The position numbers were made by a program, and so were the translations under genes. Shown here one piece after another: positions 50,358 to 60,898 of a DNA stretch of 64,000 bases. How positions within the stretch are numbered: position 1 is the stretch's first letter; the number at the start of each line of letters is the position of its first letter. The notes under the pieces were generated by a model. The model was not told the DNA's origin. It saw only the letters and a program-made list of their open reading frames with translations, and ran no database searches. Source of the stretch: Rusavskia elegans (lineage: Eukaryota; Ascomycota; Lecanoromycetes; Teloschistales; Teloschistaceae); the NCBI GenBank assembly GCA_011316305.1, contig SAUG01000013.1, positions 62,001 through 126,000 of the forward strand. Direction: 5' to 3'.

Positions 50358-51780
50358 ATGTCTTCTACATCCACCATGAAAGCCGTCCATTATGAGAAGC
50401 CATTCCAAGTCAGTGTCCGTGAGATACCTGTGCCGAAGATTGAGCATCCAGACGACGTCATAATTAAAGTCACAACCGCTGGTATGCTTCCAACAATGAG
50501 AAATGAGGTGCCAATGGCTGATTGCTCATGATCAGCAATATGTGGCTCGGACTTGCACATGTATCAAGGTCGGACGGCGGCCGAGAGCGGTCTCGTGTTT
50601 GGTGAGACTTCTATTCAGGTTGAAACATAGGGACATGCGTGACCTGGCATCCCTGGGACCTGTTGTATTCTCCGAGCGCAACGACGAGAAGGCTAATTCT
50701 ACTATCTCCATCCTCCAGGTCACGAAAACATTGGCATCGTCACCTCGACCGGTAGCGGCGTCACTCTCCTCAAGCCTAGAGACCGCATCGTTCTCCCATT
50801 CAACGTCGCCGATGGCCGTTGCCAGAATTGTGAAGAGGGACGTACAGCTTTTTGCTCCGGCGTCAATCCCGGTTTCGCCGGTGGTGCCTATGGCTACGTC
50901 GCCATGGGCCAGTACCAAGGCGGTCAAGCCCAGTATCTTCGTGTTCCCTTCGCCGACTTCAATGCCCTCAAATTACCACCCGGCAACGAACACGAAGCCA
51001 GCTTTGCGTTGCTGGCGGACATATTCCCCACGGGGTGGCATGGTCTGGAGCTCTCGGGTTTCAAGCCTGGTGAAAGTGTTGCTGTTTTCGGAGCGGGGCC
51101 AGTGGGGTTGATGGCGGCTTATTCGGCACATCTGCGGGGAGCGGCGCGGATACTTGTGGTCGATCGAGTGCCGGAGAGATTGGAGGCTGTGAAGAAGATT
51201 CCTGGGGCGGTAGGGGTGGACTTTTCCAAGGGGGATGTTGTGGAGATGATTATTAAGGGGAACGGTGGGATGGTGGATCGGAGTGTGGATGCTGTGGGTT
51301 ATCAGGCGCATGGTGGGAAAGAGGGGGAAGGTGAGGTGCCGAACGTGGTACTGGAGCAGTGTATCATGGTGACAAGGGCGACGGGAGGAATCGGGGTGCC
51401 TGGGCTATATGTGCCTAGTGATCCAGGAGCAGTGGATGAGAGGAGTAAGAAAGGGGTTATGGCTATCAGCTTTGGAAAGCTGTTTGAGAAGGTGAGTACC
51501 GCGCTTATGCCCTTGTCTTCACAGCGCATTGTTCTCATAGCTTCGAGCTTTCTGCTGAAGAGTTCCGCATGAACAGGGTCTTTCACTCGGCACAGGGCAA
51601 TGCAACGTCAAGAAGTACAATCGCTATCTCCGCGATATGATCATCTCCGGCAAAGCAGATCCAAGTTTTGTTGTCAGTCACGAAATTGAGATCGACGACG
51701 CGCCCACTGCTTACGAGAAATTCGACAAGAGGGTGGAAGGATATACGAAAGTCTTGATACATCCAAATGGAGCGTTCTGA
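50358..51780 (+). CDS. zinc-dependent alcohol dehydrogenase, glutathione-independent formaldehyde-dehydrogenase-like
   Basis: Oxidises an alcohol or aldehyde with NAD(P). Exons are 50,358-50,481, 50,536-50,601, 50,719-51,491 and 51,577-51,780 (introns 54, 117 and 85 bp), giving 388 residues, normal for medium-chain dehydrogenases. Zinc ligands are visible: Cys44 in AICGSD, and His65/Glu66 in GHEN. The lobe GRCQNCEEGRTAFC carries the structural-zinc cysteines, fewer than the four of classical ADH but as in the formaldehyde-dehydrogenase branch. The long insert AGGAYGYVAMGQYQGGQAQY also points to that branch. The Rossmann fold is VFGAGPVG around residues 186-193, followed by VVDR. An alternative in-frame start, MKAVHYEKP at 50,376, is plausible. 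Probably a cytosolic detoxification enzyme; the substrate is not shown by sequence. Confidence 0.92.
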
Positions 51781-52488
51781 GTTGGCGTAACACTCGATTC
51801 TTGATATTTCAAGTGAAAGCATCAGCTGCAATGACTACATCAGCCACAATTTTCATAACCCTTTTCCTGGCGTATGTGGTGTCCCCTGGACTCCTCGCCC
51901 AGAGATATCCTAGCAACATCTATCATATCTCCATTCAGACTAATAAGGCCGCAGGCTTATTCGATCTCTCATTCTCGCCTACCTTTCAGGCCCGCGGCAC
52001 TTAGTTATTGAGTGTAAGGGATAAAAGGAATATGAAATCAAGACCAGTGACTTGCTTGGAACTGTTCGGCCTGACTGTACTGAATGGGCCTTGGCCTAGT
52101 TGATCAACGGGAGGGCCAGATCAAAGAAAAGAGAATGTTTGTCCATGGAGTAGACGGGTTATACTATTTTACCTCGCAATCAGAGAGCCCTCACTCAAGG
52201 AGAGGAGAGAAGCTGATAGCTCCGGAGCGCTTAGAGATTGACTCCAATGTAAATCATCTCTAATCCTAGCCCCTGTTTCTACAGAGAAGATGGCGAGCAG
52301 AACTCCAGAACGTGAGGGCGCCAGACCACCGATGACCATGCTGCGTTGCAGTATCTCAACACAATAGTGGTGAAAGTTACGAACGCCGGGTAGGAAGAAA
52401 ATAATCCTAGTTTTACCGGCCGCGTAACTACATATCTCAAAATTGACCCAAAATAGGCAATTTACCGGTTGTTCTTCGGCGGAACCTT
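51781..52488. other. intergenic region between dehydrogenase and HIT gene
   Basis: Both flanking genes are on the plus strand, so this is terminator followed by promoter sequence. The short frame at 51,801-52,004 shows no support. No regulatory motif stands out. Confidence 0.5.
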
Positions 52489-53545
52489 ATGCCGTCATTG
52501 ACTCACGAAGCATTTGTTCTTTGCGATATGTCTTCGTTCTCACGTTCCCTAAGACATCGCTTTTCCACATCAAAACTTCGTACACGCAGCAGATCAACGA
52601 TGGCCACCAAAGCCCATGACCAAGCGGACACGCCCTACGATGCCGTCACGGGAGAAGAAATCTCAAGCACAACAATTCCTCCCTCTACACCAAGCAAGAG
52701 TCAGAGCAACGAACCTGCACGCAACGCATGTAGCTTCCCTGTCGCTTCGACCGTTGTCTTCAAATGCTAAACGTTTCGTAGTCTCCGAACTTCTTTCGCC
52801 TTCCAAGAAATCGTCGAAACAGCATAAATCCCCCCCAAAGCCACATGCTCCGCCAGCACTTACAACCTTCAGTGGCCGCGCTGGCCTAGGAGCATACACT
52901 GCCGCTCCGGAATCATTTCCCACTTCCCGCGTCATCAGCTACGATGACGACTTTGTCACCATCAACGACCTCTACCCCAAATCCTCCATCCATCTCTTGC
53001 TACTGCCGAGGCGACCCGACAAACAACTCCTGCACCCTTTCGAAGCGCTTCAAGACCCTGAGTTTCTCTCTTCCATCCAGCAGGAGGTGAAGAAGTTGCG
53101 ATTACTGGTTGCCAAAGAACTACAGCGCCGGTTCGGGAAGTATTCGGCGAAGGAACGGGAGCGGGAGAACGTCATGGAGAAAGCACTCAACGCAACGGAA
53201 GAATTCGACGAGTCGACGCTACCATCCGGGCGAGATTGGAGCAAGGATGTTATTTCGGGCATCCACACCCATCCTTCAATGGCACATCTGCACATCCATG
53301 TCCTAAGCAGAGACCGGCATAGTGAATGTATGCGGCATCGGAAACATTACAACAGCTTCGCAACGGACTTTCTGGTCGATGTTGAGGAGTTCCCGCTGAC
53401 CGCGGCTGACGCAAAGAGGAGAAGGAAGGCGGGGTTTCTCGACGACGATTTGGTGTGTTGGAGGTGCGGAAGGAATTTTGGGAATAAGTTTGCCAAGCTG
53501 AAATATCATCTGGAGGGAGAGTTTGAGGAATGGAAGGCAGAGTAG
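52489..53545 (+). CDS. aprataxin-like HIT-domain DNA 5'-adenylate hydrolase with C2HE zinc finger
   Basis: Aprataxin/Hnt3 family: removes AMP from 5' ends of abortive DNA ligation products in the nucleus. Exons are 52,489-52,729 and 52,782-53,545, separated by a 52-bp intron with branch-like TGCTAA; the product is 334 residues. Splicing joins RNAF to SELLSP, the usual start of the HIT domain. The HIT triad region is HLHIHVLSRD with His249, 251 and 253. The C-terminal finger is Cys306-x2-Cys309-x13-His323-x3-Glu327, the C2HE pattern and spacing of fungal aprataxins. Internal ATGs at 52,528 (MSSFSRSL) and 52,600 (MATKAHDQ) are possible; the longest form has an Arg/Ser-rich N-terminus that could be a mitochondrial signal. 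Confidence 0.92.
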
Positions 53546-54042
53546 AGGAAGGATAGCTAGGCTATGGGTGTCAGTGGGAGATCAGCACGCTGTGTGTATA
53601 CGAGATTACGATTGCATGAGTAGAGTAGTCGTGGGGGTGGCTATTACTAGACGCCGGTTGAATCAGACATTACTGATATTTGTAAGTAATACGCTCAAGA
53701 AAAGAGTCTCTAATAAAGATATCTACAGTGCTGAAAATCATCATAAACTTAATGTTCGTTCTCGCCGGGCACCTCAATGGAAAATAGTCTTACCCCTAAC
53801 GGCTTAGTATCCGTATCCAAAGCCAGAACTAACATCTCAGGAAAAGATACCTATCAAAATCGACCGCAACATAAAGCGGCTGGCATACTATAAATCCCAT
53901 CCTTGAAGAATCTAACCAGTAAATCATGTCCTTCATTCAAAGTCACTTCAACCCATCAAGCGACTGCAACTCCCCTCTTTAAAAAAGCCTCCACCCCAAC
54001 CTCCAATTCCCCACCTCCACAACCCATCACCCACAAGCAATA
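53546..54042. other. intergenic; C-rich LSM3 promoter and leader at its end
   Basis: The final ~80 bp before the LSM3 ATG are strongly pyrimidine-rich (CCTCC/CCACC runs), typical of fungal core promoters. Nothing else was identified. Confidence 0.5.
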
Positions 54043-54574
54043 ATGGCCGACCTCCCCGACGACTCCGCGGCCGCCGTCTCCGAACCCCTCGATCTAGTCC
54101 GGCTCTCGATCGACGAGATCGTTTTTGTCAAGTTGCGCGGTGATCGCGAATTAAAGGGACGGTTGCATGTACGTGTACTCAAAATACGTCCTGGAATATA
54201 TTGCGTGTTTTGTTTGATGTGGGTTTCTGTTGGACTGATATCGAGATGATTGGTAGGCGTATGATAGCCATTGTAATCTTGTGCTCGGAGATGTGGAGGA
54301 GACGATCTATTTGGTGGAGGACGAGGAGGATGAGGAGGAGGACGAGGAGGTGAAGGTATGTTTATTGCACTTGCTGGTTTCTTTGAGAGAGGGGAGTATG
54401 CTGATTTGCGGTGGGGTGGCGGTTGATAGACGGTTAAGAAACAGTCGGAGATGTTGTTTGTTAGAGGTTAGTTATGTTATTGGTGTTATGAGAGGAGGGT
54501 TATGGTTGTGATGAGTGGCTGATATGTTGGTAGGCGATTCGGTGGTGCTGATTTCGCCGCAAGCACCTGCTTGA
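54043..54574 (+). CDS. lsm3: U6 snRNA-associated Sm-like protein LSm3
   Basis: Subunit of the LSm2-8 ring on U6 snRNA (pre-mRNA splicing) and the LSm1-7 ring in mRNA decay. Four exons: 54,043-54,168, 54,257-54,355, 54,430-54,466 and 54,534-54,574 (introns 88, 74 and 67 bp). The product is 100 residues, the usual length. The Sm1 motif lies in [20 protein letters not shown], continuing NLVLGDVEE. An acidic loop [10 protein letters not shown] follows, and the Sm2 motif is [13 protein letters not shown]. The third exon is only 37 bp, so the gene is easily missed by frame-based prediction. Reading frame and splice phases agree across all junctions. Confidence 0.95.
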
Positions 54575-55087
54575 TTTGCTGGTTATGAAGCGAAGATCTG
54601 AGGCTAAAAAGGTTATGTTACTTCATTTGTACGGCATTTTCTACTTCTCTTATTGAAAATGTCGCCGATGATTGGAGATTGCCAATATGGCTAAGCTGCG
54701 GTATGAATTACGGCGGTCTCAACGCCGTGAGCGATTCGATAGCCATCGTTGACACCCTATATGTTGGGGAGGGTCTGTCGTGGAAAGTGGATATATGGAT
54801 TGGATTATTGTTCTCCTGTCCGAGGTGGTTAAGAGCAGACGATCTCAGCAGCGTTCTGGCAGTGGGCGGAAAAAGAAAGATACTGCATGAAAAGGCATAC
54901 ATGGACATTTCGGGACAATGGATTAATTGCAAGTGATTCTACATCGGGCATCTCAGGCAGGGCTTTTCACCACTGGGTAAAACCGAAATAGACCTGTCTG
55001 TGTGACTGTCCATGAATCTAGGACCGCCGTCCATCTCCCTGCCTGCTATACCCGCTCTGCCTCCCACAGCCTCCCTCCTACAGTCTC
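54575..55087. other. region between convergent genes, no supported gene
   Basis: LSM3 (+) and the membrane protein gene (-) converge here, so it should hold both 3' UTRs. The 85-codon plus-strand frame at 54,679-54,936 has no domain or compositional support. Confidence 0.5.
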
Positions 55088-55768
55088 TCACCCCTTCTCT
55101 TCGGCCCTTCCCACCTCAACCCCCTCCTTTCCTCTCGCCCTCTCAGCATTAAACCTCTCCACATCCTCCCTCTCCACACTCCCCCCAAAAGCCTCCCTCA
55201 CCGCATCGCCAATCAATCCGCCATACCCCCTCCCCTCCTCCAACGCCTCCTTCTCCTCCCGTATCCTCTTCTCCTTCCAATCTTCCCTCTCAGATCCATA
55301 CCACAACCTCCTCGCCAACCCCGCCACCCCCGTCTCCTGCCTTTCCCGTTCCCGCAACCGGTGCTTCAGATCTTCAGGCACGGAAGCGGAATTCCGGATC
55401 TCGTTCGCTATTTGCGATTGAGCGGCTAAAGGAATGGATTGTTGGTCTGCGTCTTGAGGTTTACTGGTGCTGATGAAGGGGGAATGTAATTGTTGTTGTG
55501 ATTGCAAGCGGGAGGAACCGAGGGTGAGTTCTTCGGCGCTGACGACCCAGGCGGCGCCGAGCATGAAGGTGTAGAGGTCGAGTTTTCGGGGTGGGAGCAC
55601 GGCGAGGAGGGGGCAGGCAACTAGGAGGGTTAGGAAGATGGGGCGGAAGGGTGGGGTTGGGATGGTCGACGAAGGGTGGGAGGGAGACGTTGGGGCGATG
55701 GGGCTTGAGGGCGGGAGGGTTGTGTTGGCACCGGGCGGGGGTTCTGGCGGAGACCTTTGGGAGGACAT
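55088..55768 (-). CDS. small fungal membrane protein of unknown function
   Basis: Single-exon frame of 226 residues. Residues 1-~40 are Pro/Ser/Thr-rich and likely disordered. Two hydrophobic segments follow (about 42-58, FRPIFLTLLVACPLLAVL; and about 66-80, YTFMLGAAWVVSAEE) around the conserved-looking PPRKLDLYTF. The rest is charged, with an Arg/Glu-rich helical stretch (EDLKHRLRERERQE) and an acidic/basic C-terminus. I recall fungal homologues labelled rhomboid family membrane protein, but there is no GxSG protease motif here, so no catalytic role should be assumed. The location (mitochondrion, ER or other) cannot be told. Confidence 0.75.
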   Translation of the reverse strand: MSSQRSPPEPPPGANTTLPPSSPIAPTSPSHPSSTIPTPPFRPIFLTLLVACPLLAVLPPRKLDLYTFMLGAAWVVSAEELTLGSSRLQSQQQLHSPFISTSKPQDADQQSIPLAAQSQIANEIRNSASVPEDLKHRLRERERQETGVAGLARRLWYGSEREDWKEKRIREEKEALEEGRGYGGLIGDAVREAFGGSVEREDVERFNAERARGKEGVEVGRAEEKG

Positions 55769-56349
55769 GGTGGGATTGAGGTGATGGGGGATAACGAGAG
55801 AACTGTATTAATGGGAAGTGCGTTAGTCTTGGAGGTGACAATTGGGGGTGTTCATGACTGACCTGGAAGGTGTGGCCAAGTCACCGCGGGGAATTCATGG
55901 GACTGAGACGCTGAGGTGGTTATGCCAGGGCCCAGTGGGTTACTTATGGATTAAGAGCAATCGGCTCAATTGAATGTATGGTGATTGTCAATGGATCACA
56001 AAAGTCGCATGAGGTCACGACGTTACTCTAGTCGAGATGAGAGCCTGATGCATTCTGAGTTAAAGCCGTTAAATCCGTCTACAATCTCCTGATACAGTCC
56101 TGGAACTCATATGTACTTCAATCATTACGATAGATGTTGTACGGCAGGCAGATGGCCGCTCGCAAGCTCTTCCATCCTGAATACTATCCTCGTTGCAATG
56201 TTTCCAGACTTTTCCATGCTTTTCTTGCCAGTCATGGAAAACCAACGTCGGGGTAGCGCAATGCCTTCGAGACGGGACAGGACGTACCTGAGATGGAGCA
56301 AATAATACCATATTTGATTATAACCTTTAGCGGAACATCGATCAATCTG
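55769..56349. other. intergenic; promoter of the membrane protein gene and upstream of tRNA-Ser
   Basis: Short overlapping frames on both strands (56,069-56,311) look like mutual shadows. No gene supported. Confidence 0.5.
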
Positions 56350-56448
56350 GACACTATGGCCGAGTGGTTAAGGCGACAGACTCGAATGACTTGAGACATC
56401 CGACATCTGTTTTCTTCGGAAGCGCAGGTTCAAGTCCTGCTGGTGTCG
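56350..56448 (+). tRNA. tRNA-Ser(CGA) with an 18-nt intron
   Basis: Acceptor stem GACACTA (56,350-56,356) pairs with TGGTGTC (56,441-56,447), with discriminator G at 56,448. The D-arm/A-box is TGGCCGAGTGG at 56,357-56,367. The anticodon stem ACAGA/TCTGT closes the loop CTCGAAA with anticodon CGA (56,383-56,385). The intron is 56,387-56,404, one base after the anticodon, the standard place. The long variable arm TTTTCTTCGGAAGC is class II, as expected for Ser. The B box GGTTCAAGTCC is at 56,427-56,437. Confidence 0.95.
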
Positions 56449-56450
56449 CG

Positions 56451-56462
56451 TTTTACCTTTTT
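56451..56462 (+). terminator. RNA polymerase III T-tract terminator of tRNA-Ser
   Basis: TTTT at 56,451-56,454, three bases past the tRNA, and TTTTT at 56,458-56,462. Confidence 0.75.
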
Positions 56463-56936
56463 GCTCTTCTGCGTTCTAAAAAGGGTTTTGTTAAAAAGTC
56501 ATCTATTCTGCCAACCAGGGGTATAGTAGTTTGACGCCATGCTGGCTATCGGTATATTCATGTTTCATGCCACGGCCCGGTGGTTCCACAATTCAGAGTC
56601 CAGATATCGATGACTCGGTCAAATGTCAATTGTTGAGGGAATCATGGCAAATGACGTACGAACCTCAAGGGATACAGAGAGCCGTTACCATCGAAAGCTG
56701 ATGTAGGATATTTGGTTTGTATCTAATGTTTGAGCTACTAGTTTCTCTTTTCCCCGTCGCCTCGACCTCCCCCGCCCAGAAATTTCTGTTTGCCACTCCA
56801 GTCTCGGATATATAACTTCCATCCACTACAAAGGGATTTGGAATTTCACCCCCTTATTCCTAGAGGGCTCAATGTCCATCGTTGCAGGCTGATGGCCCAT
56901 CTTCAAACGATCTGCCCGTTCAGAACCCTGCCTCCT
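56463..56936. other. intergenic; downstream of the C2H2 gene, no gene seen
   Basis: The plus-strand frame at 56,790-57,302 overlaps the last exon of the minus-strand zinc-finger gene and is its shadow. Confidence 0.5.
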
Positions 56937-58904
56937 CTACCACAGCATCGACTCGGTCGTCTTGGCTGGATCTTTAGGCACCACAAGCCGGTTTGTTCCA
57001 TCATTGTGGCGCCCAGAGACGTTGAGATGGCCGCCAGAGACAAGATGCAGGATGTTACCATAGCCTTTGGAATTGCGAATGTTGCAACGCACCGTTGGGG
57101 ATTCCAAGTGAGCCATCATCGCCGATGCCGTCTTGAACCGCTTCAAGCACGAAGGACACTGGTGCTCGAAGCCGCGATGACCGTTGTTGCGGTCGTCAAA
57201 ATGGGCTTCGAGATCCTGACGAAGGAGCCCCTTGAAGCTATTACAATGATCAGGACATGGCCTTGGCTAGGTTGCAGGAGCAGCACTTACTTGCACTTGT
57301 AGTATGGACACTCCCATTCCCCAGTAAGAGCATTTGGCTGCAACTCGACTCCCTTCATCTCCCCAGCGATAGAGTATCCGGACTTGCTGGGCTGGACTGA
57401 GGGTGGGGCGTAGATTCCGGGACTCTCTCTAGGGGCACGCTTGGAGGCGCTCATGCTCATATTTGACATTCCCTTGACGACATCCTTGTGCGAGCCTAAC
57501 GCAGGCCAATCGGCCAGGCCCGTCTGCGCCATTCTGCCTCCCTGATCGAGTGCTGCAAGATTAGAAGCGTTGAGGGCATCTGGGGGATCGTCAGGGAAGG
57601 AAAGGAGATCCGTCCCAGCATCCGATTCCAACGGGCTCAAAGGCCGCTCTGTAGTTTCCGAAGCCTCAGAAGGGGTCGGAAAATCAATGCTTCGATCGGT
57701 CAAGAAGTCCGGCTGCTCTAAAGCCTCGATGGGCACGCCTCCATGGACCGAGGAACCGGCAACGGACCCTCCGAAAGCAACTGACTCTAATCGGCTCAGA
57801 CTCCCGCCCGTACTATCGGTGTGAGCGGCTCTCTCAAGATTCTTTGTCTGGAGCACCATTGCCATGGCAGCCCGCTGAGCCTCAAAGCGATCTGCGGAAA
57901 TCCCTTCCTTGTCGATTGGACGGCACATGTTCTTCTCGAAATGGAGGATAAGTGCTGCCCCTTTTGCGAAGGTGGTGTCACAACCTTTGCATTTGACATT
58001 GTGAGATGCTGCGTGCATCTATAGTGGAGCATCAGCATGAGCATATAGATTGGTATCCCACTGGCGAGCTAGGGTATACGTCTCGACCAAAGCAGGGTAA
58101 AGCAGTACTGACCACGCTGTAATGACGATCACGCCCGCCCTCACTCTTGAAGTCAAGACTGCAGACTGTGCAGGTAATATGGCGCTCACTCATTATCTTG
58201 TGTTTGTGAAAAGCTTCATCATCGTCAAAATCCTCGTCACAGATCTTGCAATAGTCATGATCCTGCATCTTGTGCTTGCGCAGGTCTCCCTCCTTCAGAA
58301 AACCTCGCTTGCAATCAGTGTAGGGGCAGGGGAATTTGGACGTTTGGCTTGCAGAGCCAGCAGGAGGAGTTCCAGCTAAGGACTTTAAAGATTGGGGTAT
58401 TCCTGGTTGCTGGCTCACAGCTCGGTGACTGAAGGTGGCTGAAGGGGTGTGCTTTGAGGAAGAAGCCTGGGACGGCTGAGTCCAAGTAAGCTTGCCATCC
58501 TTGATCATACCCTTGGGTTGAGGCGGGTCTCCCAAAGCGTCCGCAATCTTCTGCTCACGAGTCTTTGGTGCTCTCGATGGTGGCTTATTTTGCTTGCTAG
58601 CAGCTCTGCTTGATTCAGCACCATTCGAAACCATCTTGCTGCTAACGGCCTTGCTCGACTCTGCACCGCTCGACACCATCTTGCTGCTGGCATGTTTGCT
58701 TGACTCGGGACCACTCGAAATCATCTTGCTGTCGACGGCTTTGCTCGGCTCTGTACCGCCCGAGGACACCTTATTGCCTGCAGCTTTGCTCGACTCAGCA
58801 CCGTTCGAGACCATCTTACCGAAAACGCTGGGGTCGAGTCTGGTGGCTAGAGCACCACTGTAGTCATGGCGAAGAGGCGGTCTGTTCTCCCAATCTTGCG
58901 ACAT
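56937..58904 (-). CDS. C2H2 zinc-finger protein with N-terminal 15-residue tandem repeats
   Basis: Exons (minus): 58,904-58,113, 58,018-57,291 and 57,237-56,937; introns of 94 bp (GTCAGT...ATAG) and 53 bp (GTAAGT...AATAG). The product is 606 residues. Residues 30-104 are five tandem copies of a 15-residue Ser/Lys unit (KMVSNGAESSKAAGN type). A cluster of fingers follows: Cys193-Cys198-His211-His216 (classical), Cys219-Cys222, Cys245-Cys248, and Cys274-Cys277-His290-Cys296. A Ser/Pro-rich linker precedes C-terminal fingers at Cys501-Cys506-His519 and Cys534-Cys537-His550-Cys558. Several end in C instead of H. Likely a nucleic-acid-binding nuclear protein; the target is unknown and I do not recognise a named orthologue. 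Confidence 0.85.
58593..58817 (-). repeat. five tandem 45-bp repeats in the C2H2 gene
   Basis: In-frame minisatellite coding residues 30-104; units begin at Lys/Met codons (KM-V/I-S) and share GAESSKA. Copies differ by a few substitutions but keep the 45-bp period exactly, so copy-number change would keep the frame. Confidence 0.88.
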
Positions 58905-60898
58905 TATTCCACGAGTGGGATAGAGAGATCGTAAAACAAGATGTGATGATGGTCTGAGTGATGAGTCGAAGGATAGAGCAGAGGTGAGAAGTAGAAGAAT
59001 CCGGATGTTGGTCGGAGTGATCAGGTAGTGAATGAAGGAAAGTTGATTACCTCATTCAAGCTCTAGCAACTCGATCTCAGCGTAGTCGAGATGTCGAGAC
59101 ATCGATATTCACCGGAGTCAAAAAGCAAAGTATAAGAAAGAGTCTGCAGCCTCATAACTTATCGCCAGTGAGGGACTTGCCATCACTATTGCGTCTTGAA
59201 ATAAGTCAAAATCGCCTCCCAACTTGTCTTGCACTTTTTGCCGCTTCCATTGCGTGTGGGAGGGCGGATATCATGGTGAGTAGAGCGGAGATCATATGGC
59301 TTTGCAATGAAACGCCGACTTTGACCTGAGGACTAGCCGGACCCCCGAGGTAAGGTACTTCTTCATAATAGGGTCTTCTCAGCGCGTCGGAGATACCTAT
59401 CCTTTCTCCTGCTAGTGGTTCCGATTCAGGGGTAAAAATGCCAAGCGAAACCCTTTATTAGCAGGAGAAGGGATAGTAATGCATGGTGGGAAAATCCATC
59501 CTCTGGTTTAGCACAGATATCAAGTACAACTATTGTACCATTGTCTTGCATTAACACCTCGTTAACGGAAACAACCCTCAATTCTGTATTTCGCTTGCCG
59601 TTATGGTATCTATCACCTTTGGGACCATAGACCAGGGTATATTATTTATCGGGAAGCAGGGCACAGAGGGGCGGAAGGAATGTGTGAATGGATGGATTAC
59701 AAACAAATGATGAGAAGAGGAAAGGGTAAGTCGGCAGCACGACGTAGTACGTAGTCCGTATCTTGCTCCCTTCTCCATTCCTGTCGCTCTCCGTCTTGTC
59801 GCTTTCTGCCAGCCAACCTAGAGCAACGAAGAGGCACTAGATTGGCCCATTCTTCTCAGCAGATGATCTCACGCGAAACGTTCAGGCCCGCTGCATGTCG
59901 AGCTGGTTGATCCAACAGTTCACGGATCGGGATAGCCAAACCGAGCGCTATGGGAGTCGACATCCTTATCGACACGGTCCGACTCCGGGTCCGACCCGGC
60001 GCCTGAGAAGATGCTAAAGATACCAAGGTCTGCTATTCCTTTCTCGTCGTGTCAAAGATGGAAGATATTCGCCAAGACTCTAGCTATCTCTCTTGGGTTC
60101 GGTTTCAAACCGGATTATCTGTCTTGTATTCTGGAAAGAGCGATCTCCTGTCCTGGCAAAGCATGTGTAGAGAGTCTTGAATTCCTCAAATAAAGCTTGA
60201 GCGGACATCTTCGCAGGATAGTCTTGATGCGAGGGATCAACAACACTCTGATCTCGAGCTGTAGCTATGGGAGCGCAAGGCAAGATATATAATAGCTAAG
60301 AGGTGGCCGGCGAGGTATCCTACCTATGGTCATTTTCCAAACCAAATGTGGCTGGAGGGTGTCTCGACAATCAGTGCTTGGACTGACCAAGCAATACTTT
60401 GATTCGCAGCGCTAAGGGGTCGATAAGTCAACTCGTGCAGCCTGAATGGGTCTGGCTGAGACAGGATGTGTTGTAGTCTTGCGCCTCCTGTCGCGATTGA
60501 TCTGTGATATGACCTGATATGATATAAGGAGTCTATTAGGGTAGAGGGAATACGTATCTTAGCGAAAGAAGGGATAGATATCTGTATCTTTATGGGCACT
60601 GTCCTATGAATCATATAATAATAACACAGGATGAATTGACCGAGCGAAGAATGCTTCATACAGATAATGGGACTCCGCTTCTTAGATGGGAAAAAAAATG
60701 GGTATGCTTCATCACCCTAATAAGTTTGGAGCCTTTTGTAGATGTAGCAACGATATCCTTCGGATTACTATTGTGTCTTGAAATCGCTTACGTCGCCTGC
60801 TAGCTTCGCTTGCACCTCAACCTTTTCCATGGCTGCAGGATCTTCTAAGTCAATACCCAGTCGCTCGGCTTGGATTTGTCGTACAGGTCCTGCTACGC
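58905..60898. other. 2-kb intergenic region, no supported gene
   Basis: Contains the promoter of the C2H2 gene and the 3' side of the permease gene. Short frames (59,578-59,778; 60,011-60,193; 60,080-60,283; 60,330-60,659) overlap one another on opposite strands and show no domain. An 18-bp inverted repeat lies at 59,397-59,476. Two stretches, around 59,185-59,255 and 60,767-60,835, look weakly alike (ACTATTG-GTCTTGAAAT ... TCGCCT ... CTTGCAC). Confidence 0.5.
59397..59476. repeat. 18-bp inverted repeat with 44-bp loop
   Basis: CTATCCTTTCTCCTGCTA at 59,397-59,414 and TAGCAGGAGAAGGGATAG at 59,459-59,476 pair over 18 positions with one G-T wobble. It lies in intergenic DNA ~500 bp upstream of the C2H2 gene. 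It could be a tiny inverted-repeat element or a protein-binding hairpin. Confidence 0.7.

Noticed and set aside
48819..50379. Series of 63-106-codon plus-strand frames
   Set aside because: No domain, no splice continuity between them, in intergenic DNA between two well-defined genes.
54679..54936. 85-codon frame downstream of LSM3
   Set aside because: Unsupported; sits in the convergent 3' region with a comparable frame on the opposite strand.
55461..55841. 126-codon minus-strand frame overlapping the membrane protein
   Set aside because: Pro/His-rich alternative frame of the GC-rich coding sequence at 55,088-55,768; a shadow.
60080..60659. Minus-strand frames of 67 and 109 codons between the C2H2 gene and the permease
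   Set aside because: No recognisable domain, mirrored by plus-strand frames; not enough to call a gene.
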